64,000 nucleotides of DNA from Amycolatopsis echigonensis. GTDB lineage: Bacteria > Actinomycetota > Actinomycetes > Mycobacteriales > Pseudonocardiaceae. The DNA lies in assembly GCF_014174495.1 (NCBI RefSeq), contig NZ_JACJHR010000027.1, positions 46,303-110,302 on the forward strand, in the 5' to 3' direction. Shown in pieces: positions 59,376 to 64,000 of this stretch. The notes under the pieces were generated by a model. That model saw only the letters and a program-made list of their open reading frames with translations. It was not told where the DNA came from and made no database searches. Positions within the stretch are counted from its first letter, which is position 1. Every line of letters starts with the position of its first letter. The position numbers and the translations under genes were made by a program.

Positions 59376-60158
59376 GTGATGCTGCTCGACGAACCCGTGA
59401 CGCTGCCGCGCCTGGCGGTCGCGAAAGCCTGGGAATGGGAACGAATCGGCCCGGCGCACCCGGTCATCGGTGTCGTCGACCTCTGGGTCGAAGATGACGC
59501 CGCCGCGCGCCTGGACGACCTCACCCGGCAGGTACTGGCCGAGCCGGGGTTCTACAACCTGCGCACCAACCGGGTCACCGGAGAATTCCGCGACCTGCTG
59601 CTGGCGGTCGCGAACTCCGACGCAGAATGCTACGGCTGGTCGGCCGACCGGCACGGCCGCGACCGCGCCCTGCTCGCCGTCCTGACCGGCCGCGGCCGCG
59701 ACGCCGTGCTGGCCACCGTCGCGGACGAGCAGCTCACCCTCAAGGCGATCGGCGCGGACCAACTCGTCCGCGCCGTCGTGAACGAGCTGCCCGATTTCCC
59801 GGCCGCGAACATCAACGAGATCACCGTCCCGCAAGCCGAGTACGACCGGGCCCGCAGCAGCGACTCGTACACATTGGACACCAGGAGCGACTACACCGTC
59901 ACCACGCCCGCCGACCAGCTCCGGACGATCATGGGGTCGCGGCGGGAAGCCAGCCATCAGCTGTTCGTCGCCGCCCGCACCGGAGGCCGCCGGGTCGCGA
60001 GCATGCCGCTCACCGCCGTGGACAGCCTCGACCACGGCCGGACCCTCACCTACCTCCGCGACACCCCCCACGGTGACGTCGACATCGTCTGTGGCGCCGG
60101 CCACCCCGGGTACATCGCCGGGACCCTCGACAACACGCTCCGCCTGCTTCGCGGCTGA
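59376..60158 (+). CDS. EspG-family T7SS chaperone
   Basis: A 260-residue EspG-type chaperone: KAWEWERIGPAHPVIGVVDLWVEDDAAARLDDLTRQVLAEPGFY, FRDLLLAVANSDAECYGWSADR, LLAVLTGRGRDAVLATVADEQLTLKAIGADQLVRAVVNELPDF. EspG binds the tip of PE–PPE dimers and keeps them soluble until export. The GTG start (59376) follows GAGGGGAA. Position directly after the PPE-like gene marks its partner. Confidence 0.88.
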   Translation: MMLLDEPVTLPRLAVAKAWEWERIGPAHPVIGVVDLWVEDDAAARLDDLTRQVLAEPGFYNLRTNRVTGEFRDLLLAVANSDAECYGWSADRHGRDRALLAVLTGRGRDAVLATVADEQLTLKAIGADQLVRAVVNELPDFPAANINEITVPQAEYDRARSSDSYTLDTRSDYTVTTPADQLRTIMGSRREASHQLFVAARTGGRRVASMPLTAVDSLDHGRTLTYLRDTPHGDVDIVCGAGHPGYIAGTLDNTLRLLRG

Positions 60159-60511
60159 CACGCTCATGCCACGCGAAAACTGACCAATCCGCGAGCGACG
60201 AACTGCATCGCCGCGCGCGCGCGCGACTCGACCCGGCCCTGGCCAGCACGCTGTGACACTCGATCAGCTATGCAACACGCACGAGCCAGGGACAAGCCTG
60301 CCTAGCTGGCAACCAAGGAGCGCGATCGGAGGGGCACGACCCAATCAGGCGTGGTTTCGCGCCCCTTGAGCCGTTCAAACGGCACTACGCATTCATCGAG
60401 TCGATGGTCGAGCCGTTCTCCAGAATGCCCGACCCCGCAGGCTACGATCCACTGATCGCCGATCTGGACGCGGCCATGGCCGAACCGAACACCGGGCCTG
60501 GGGAGGACTTG
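60159..60511. other. 353-base intergenic region of the T7SS island
   Basis: No gene seen. It includes a CGCGCGCGCGCG run (about 60214–60227) and a TACGAT -10-like hexamer (60443–60448). The open frame that begins at 60404 has its true start at 60512. This is probably the promoter region of the ESX-like/DUF1023 transcript. Confidence 0.55.
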
Positions 60512-60820
60512 ATGGGGTTCGCGACGGTGCCGGACGCGCTCCGCTCCGCAGGCCGGGCCGGGCAGACGGCGATCGGCGAGATCCGCGCTGCGGACTGCGG
60601 AACACCCGTCAACGGCGCCACCACTGCTCTGCCCGGAGCGAAAGCCGCGGGCGCGGCGGGAGAGTTCGCGAGTTCGTGGGCGGCGACGTTGACCACTTGG
60701 TGCAACGATGCCGGCGAACACGCCGCGGCGCTCGGCAAGGCCGCGGACACCTACATCGCGGGCGACGACCACGCCCGCGACGCCTTGCCGGGCGAGCACA
60801 AAATGCACGGACCTCGCTGA
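60512..60820 (+). CDS. ESX-like (WXG100-type) T7SS protein
   Basis: A 102-residue helical protein starting MGFATVPDALRSAGRAGQTAIGEIRAADCG, with GGGGAGG five bases upstream of ATG 60512; the longer frame from 60404 is rejected on that basis. ASSWAATLTTWCNDAGEHAAALGKAADTY forms the second helix and ends in the charged HKMHGPR tail. Length and hairpin form fit an ESX/EsxA-like substrate of this group. It overlaps the next gene (TGATG). Confidence 0.75.
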   Translation: MGFATVPDALRSAGRAGQTAIGEIRAADCGTPVNGATTALPGAKAAGAAGEFASSWAATLTTWCNDAGEHAAALGKAADTYIAGDDHARDALPGEHKMHGPR

Positions 60821-61248
60821 TGGTGACGGTCAGCGAGGTCAAGCGGTGGAACGCCGCGGCTCTCAACGAGATCGCCACGACCATGCAGCAGCGCGAACAA
60901 GTGCTGATCAACTCCGGCGACGATTTCGGCAAGATCATGCCGGTCGACGGCTGGACAGGCGGAGCTGCCGACGACGCCGGGTCCGCTCATCGGCTTCTCC
61001 ACTTCCGGATCGACAAGATGGCCGCCGGAGCCAGCGTGGTCCACAAAGCCTTGATGCAAGCCTCCGACGCGATTCCGGCGGTGCAGAACGCTATCCACGC
61101 TGCGGAAAACCTCGCCGAGAAGTACGGGTTCAAGGTCGGCGACGGCGGTCAGCTCACCGATGCCTGGGCGGGAAAGGCTCTGCCTCAGGACATGCATCCC
61201 GAAGACAGGGCACGAGCGCAACAGCAGATCATCGACGACGTGGCGTAG
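60820..61248 (+). CDS. WXG-like N-terminal domain, split by TAG from the DUF1023 hydrolase
   Basis: A 142-residue helical domain: VSEVKRWNAAALNEIATTMQQREQVLINSGDDFGKIMPVDGWTGGAADDAGSAHRLLHF (W-x-G turn), ending QQQIIDDVA. The TAG at 61246–61248 is followed in the same frame by GCA TTG CGG..., which continues the helix as ALRTADDIDNDL. In actinobacterial DUF1023 proteins this domain is part of one polypeptide with the hydrolase. It is thus either a nonsense-split gene, a sequencing error or a real two-part gene. Confidence 0.75.
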   Translation: MVTVSEVKRWNAAALNEIATTMQQREQVLINSGDDFGKIMPVDGWTGGAADDAGSAHRLLHFRIDKMAAGASVVHKALMQASDAIPAVQNAIHAAENLAEKYGFKVGDGGQLTDAWAGKALPQDMHPEDRARAQQQIIDDVA

Positions 61249-61251
61249 GCA

Positions 61252-62601
61252 TTGCGGACGGCCGACGACATCGACAACGATCTCACGTCGGTGCTGCGCC
61301 GCGCGGCGCAAGGCGAGTTCGGCACCGGCGATGAGGCCACCGTCGCCGCGGCAGCCGCAGCAGCGGAGTCCGGCAACCCCGGCCTCACTCTGCCCGAACC
61401 TCCGCCGAACGCGTCCCCGTCGCAGAACGCCGCCTGGTGGGCGAGCCTTTCTTCTGCCGGGCAATCGATTCTGTTGCGCGACCACCCCGACTGGCTGGGA
61501 AACCGCGACGGCCTCCCGGGAGCAGTCCGGTCCCAGGCCAATGTCGCGCGCTTGCCCGCCGAACGGGCCGCGCTGGAACGGCTGCACACCGCCGCGCAAG
61601 CCGTTGTCGACCAGACGAAGTCCGTCTACGACCCCAGCGGCAATCTCGTGGCCAACGCTCTGCGCAATCTCGATCAGATCGACCGGAAGCTGCGCTCGCT
61701 GGACGCGATCGACGCTGCCGTGGCTCACGGCGGACGGCAGCTGCTGACCCTCGACACATCTGGGGAGCGAGTGAAAGCCGCCGTCGGCGTGGGCAACATC
61801 GATACCGCCGAACACGTCGCGGTATTCACCCCGGGCTTCACCTCGACGGTGGACCGCAGCCTCCACGGCTACGACCAGGACATGAACAACCTGCAGCAGC
61901 ACAGCCAGAACCTCGCTTCCCGATACGGCGACCACGGCCAGGTCGCCACGGTGACGTGGATCGGCTACGAGACCCCGCAGACCGCTGACGTGCTCAACCC
62001 CGACAAGTCGGTGGCCTCCGACGGACTGGCGAAGATCGGCGCGCAAAAGCTGGACGGCTTCCTCAACGGAGTCGGGGCCGCGCACAACGCATCCGGGCAG
62101 CCGCTCCACCTCACCGCCCTCGGGCATTCGTACGGAAGCCTGACCACCGGCATCGCCTTGCAGCACGACACGCCCGTCAAAGACGCAGTGGTGTTCGGGT
62201 CGCCCGGGCTTGACATCAGCAACCGCAACGACCTCAAGGTGCCGGAAGGGCACATGTTCTCCGAATGGTCGGACCAGGACCCGGTTCCCCGCCTGGACAT
62301 CGCCCACAACTTCGGCACCTCCCCCTACCAAGGCATCTCAGGCGGAGTACTCAACGACATTCAACAACTGTCCACAGGAGACGCCACCGGCGCGGACGGA
62401 CCCCATCACATCACCCACGAACACGGCCAATATCTCGACGAGAACTCCACCAGCCAGTACAACATGGCCAGTGTCGTCGCGGGACGTCCCGACCTCGCCG
62501 TCCGGCACGTGCAACCGTGGGAGATGCCGGTCCCGCCGCCAGTGCCGGGCGACCCGATTCCCGCACCGCCCGGCAGGGACCCCCAGCCGCCCCCGCGATG
62601 A
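61252..62601 (+). CDS. DUF1023 alpha/beta-hydrolase (downstream half of a WXG–DUF1023 gene)
   Basis: The frame codes for 449 residues from a TTG without SD (immediately after the TAG). The hydrolase domain begins around residue 170: EHVAVFTPGFTSTVDRSL, then the nucleophile elbow LTALGHSYGSLTTGIAL (Ser about 273), DAVVFGSPGLDIS and the catalytic His region PDLAVRHVQ/HHITHEHGQYLDENSTSQ. The C-terminus is a proline-rich tail. DUF1023 enzymes are lipase/cutinase-like and occur as T7SS substrates or associated proteins. See the split with the upstream gene. Confidence 0.82.
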   Translation: MRTADDIDNDLTSVLRRAAQGEFGTGDEATVAAAAAAAESGNPGLTLPEPPPNASPSQNAAWWASLSSAGQSILLRDHPDWLGNRDGLPGAVRSQANVARLPAERAALERLHTAAQAVVDQTKSVYDPSGNLVANALRNLDQIDRKLRSLDAIDAAVAHGGRQLLTLDTSGERVKAAVGVGNIDTAEHVAVFTPGFTSTVDRSLHGYDQDMNNLQQHSQNLASRYGDHGQVATVTWIGYETPQTADVLNPDKSVASDGLAKIGAQKLDGFLNGVGAAHNASGQPLHLTALGHSYGSLTTGIALQHDTPVKDAVVFGSPGLDISNRNDLKVPEGHMFSEWSDQDPVPRLDIAHNFGTSPYQGISGGVLNDIQQLSTGDATGADGPHHITHEHGQYLDENSTSQYNMASVVAGRPDLAVRHVQPWEMPVPPPVPGDPIPAPPGRDPQPPPR

Positions 62602-62620
62602 CAAGGAACCGCGACATCCC

Positions 62621-63220
62621 ATGACACGCAAACACGGCCCGACAGCCACCGGACTGGCACTGGCCTTGCTGGTGCTGGCCGGGTGCACCGGACCGGACAC
62701 GCCACCGGAGAACACGACCGTGGACCAGACGACCCAACAGTTCAACCAGCTCCTCCAGCGCCCCGACATCGACCAGGCCACCACGCGCTACGAACAGATG
62801 TACCGCCGTGTCCGCGACGTCATCGCCACGGCAGCCCCGGGCCTGAAGCCGTGGCAGATCACGAATCAGGCGGGCGGGTCGTCATGCGGCAACGATTTCG
62901 CCGCCGTCAACGCCGACTTGGGCACAGACGACGCAGTGGTCAAGGGCCTGCCCAACTGGACGGCCGAAGGCAACATCCCCGACGACAAGTGGCCGCACAC
63001 AGTAGACGCAGTCCGCTCGATCGCCGCCGAGTACGGCTTCGACACCAGTCAAGTCACGGTCGATCGGCCCGGCGATCACGAAGTCGTCTTCCACGACAAA
63101 TACCAGGCCGAACTCAACGTCGGCACCGCGGCGAACACCACCGTCCTGCTGCGCACTGGCTGCCATCTCACCGCCGCAGCCAAGAAACGCGGCGCACCGG
63201 CGCCGAGGCCGACGTACTAG
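62621..63220 (+). CDS. LppA-like lipoprotein
   Basis: A 199-residue lipoprotein: TGLALALLVLAGCTGPD lipobox (Cys about 22), then TTVDQTTQQFNQLLQRPDIDQATTRYEQMYRRVRDVIATAAPGL and SSCGNDFAAVNADL, and a second Cys near the end (LRTGCHLTAAAKKR). Layout and Cys pair resemble LppA (Rv2543-type) lipoproteins. It follows the DUF1023 gene by 19 bases and could act with it at the cell surface. Confidence 0.78.
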   Translation: MTRKHGPTATGLALALLVLAGCTGPDTPPENTTVDQTTQQFNQLLQRPDIDQATTRYEQMYRRVRDVIATAAPGLKPWQITNQAGGSSCGNDFAAVNADLGTDDAVVKGLPNWTAEGNIPDDKWPHTVDAVRSIAAEYGFDTSQVTVDRPGDHEVVFHDKYQAELNVGTAANTTVLLRTGCHLTAAAKKRGAPAPRPTY

Positions 63221-63489
63221 CGGCTGAACACACAAGAGCTGTTCCCGGCGCGCCGTGCCGGGCCAGCTCGTTCTTCGGGCCGGCGGGCTTCATGCCGGGC
63301 CGCTGGCGCCCACGGGATGCCTTGCATGCGCGCCGACTGACGGGCCGGGTTCCTCGCCGGGATGCCTGCGCCTCCCACTCGGCTTCGAGGTGCTTCGGGC
63401 TGCGGTTGATCTGCGCCGCACTGCTGCGTGTCGGTGCTTCACTAACAACGGGAGGAGTCGCAGCCGCAAGGCGGGCGAGGGGGTATTAA
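63221..63489. other. 269-base gap before the right-edge membrane gene
   Basis: No gene supported. Rev-complement reading shows a SAAQINRSPKHLEAEWEAQASRRGTR-like stretch, without start or family identity. The GAGGGGG SD at 63477 belongs to the next gene. Confidence 0.5.
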
Positions 63490-64000
63490 GTGTGGCATCA
63501 AGTGACCGACTGGTTGCGCAACCCGTGGGCAGCAGTGGTGATCAGCGCAGTGTTCGGACTGTTGGCGCCGTTGCTGTCCAGGCCGCTGCAACGCGCGATG
63601 AAACCTGACCGCCGTAACGGCGAGACGATCTCGAACTACCAGCAGACCATCATCGGTAACGGGAATACGCAGATCATCAAAACGACCGCACCAGATTGCG
63701 GCCAAGGGAACGATTCCCCGGAACCCGATCGACCCCGCCGAACGCCGAAACCACTGCCCACCGAAGAGCAACTGCGGAACACCCACATCGCGATCGGGGT
63801 CGTTCTGATCGCGGCGACACTCGCCTACGTCAAGTACTCCACGATCCCCGCCACCATGATCACCGGGCTGGCCGGCGGCCTGGTGTTGGCCACGGTGTTC
63901 GTGACGGTCGTCCTCGCGCGCCGTCGCATCGAGCGACCTCCCATGTGGGGCGCGACTGTGCTCGTGTCCGGACTCCTTGCGGCGGCGTCCTTGACGGGGT
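63490..64000 (+). CDS. Membrane protein, partial (runs off the right edge)
   Basis: The open frame from GTG 63490 (GAGGGGG eight bases upstream) shows VWHQVTDWLRNPWAAVVISAVFGLLAPLLS (helix 1), a polar linker with the motif NYQQTIIGNGNTQIIKTT, then helices ATHIAIGVVLIAATLAYV-like (about 96–115), MITGLAGGLVLATVFVTVVLA and ATVLVSGLLAAASLTG. At least four helices are present and the C-terminus is missing. The family is unknown; it closes the T7SS island on the right. Confidence 0.65.
   Translation, partial: MWHQVTDWLRNPWAAVVISAVFGLLAPLLSRPLQRAMKPDRRNGETISNYQQTIIGNGNTQIIKTTAPDCGQGNDSPEPDRPRRTPKPLPTEEQLRNTHIAIGVVLIAATLAYVKYSTIPATMITGLAGGLVLATVFVTVVLARRRIERPPMWGATVLVSGLLAAASLTG

Noticed and set aside
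60404..60511. Upstream 36 codons of the ESX-like frame
   Set aside because: ATG 60512 has the canonical SD and gives the usual 102-residue length; the upstream part is promoter-like.
1..64000. CRISPR arrays, insertion sequences, rRNA, prophage genes
   Set aside because: No regularly spaced repeats, transposase motifs or phage structural genes were seen.

Overview
The window is high-GC DNA (strong G/C third-position bias, frequent GTG and TTG starts, many TetR regulators, leaderless-type promoters). It carries an MprAB/PepD/Glp–GlpR core, PPE/EspG-type type VII secretion proteins and an ECF sigma factor with a SnoaL tail. This fits a mycelial actinomycete of the Pseudonocardiaceae, most like Amycolatopsis. 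The assignment is by gene content and style only, with no database search.

Layout. 1–7.3 kb: a divergent LysR regulator and an acyl-CoA catabolic operon (class III CoA-transferase, two acyl-CoA dehydrogenase subunits, 3-hydroxyacyl-CoA dehydrogenase, a double-domain CoA-transferase, a beta-propeller protein). 7.4–10.5 kb: TetR, FAH-family hydrolase, metallo-beta-lactamase-fold enzyme, small membrane protein. 10.6–18.4 kb: cytochrome P450 and a divergent ABM monooxygenase, a TetR with a TIM-barrel/MFS pair, two more TetR genes, an O-methyltransferase and a DinB-like protein. 18.5–20.6 kb: ECF sigma factor and an overlapping AAA ATPase. 20.7–27.7 kb: orphan FtsW, LCP ligase, an unusual Nramp-related transporter with a proline-rich leader ORF, PPOX protein, NmrA-like reductase, ABC ATPase and a divergent TetR. 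28.36 kb: tRNA-Arg(CCT), followed by a loosely packed accessory stretch to 32.3 kb (membrane protein, a truncated secreted-toxin-like fragment, MFS exporter, gene-poor gaps).

32.3–56.6 kb is a conserved housekeeping block. It holds an orphan response regulator, a TRIC channel, MprAB, DeoR–GalT and PepD (HtrA), then a separate convergent/divergent block: an overlapping operon of cytochrome-b/molybdopterin oxidoreductase, methyltransferase, DUF2064 and GT2 transferase, a GT-C-like protein, a second two-component system, an MBL protein and an epimerase. It continues with MoaB, MscL, a CpaB-like protein, FmdB, 5-formyl-THF cyclo-ligase, GalU, the gephyrin-like Glp, RimJ, GlpR/SepX and tRNA-Ala(CGC). 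The order mprAB–pepD–moaB–mscL–fmdB–5-FCL–galU–glp–rimJ–glpR is that known from mycobacteria, opened by two insertions.

57–63.2 kb is a type VII secretion substrate island without any secretion machinery: a WXG-like protein, DUF3558 lipoprotein, PPE-like protein and EspG chaperone, then an ESX-like protein, a WXG–DUF1023 hydrolase split by an in-frame TAG codon, and an LppA-like lipoprotein. A partial membrane protein runs off the right end.

The most notable items are the Nramp-related transporter with altered metal-site motifs and a five-proline leader ORF, the amber-split hydrolase in the T7SS island, and several crisp promoter-operator arrangements.
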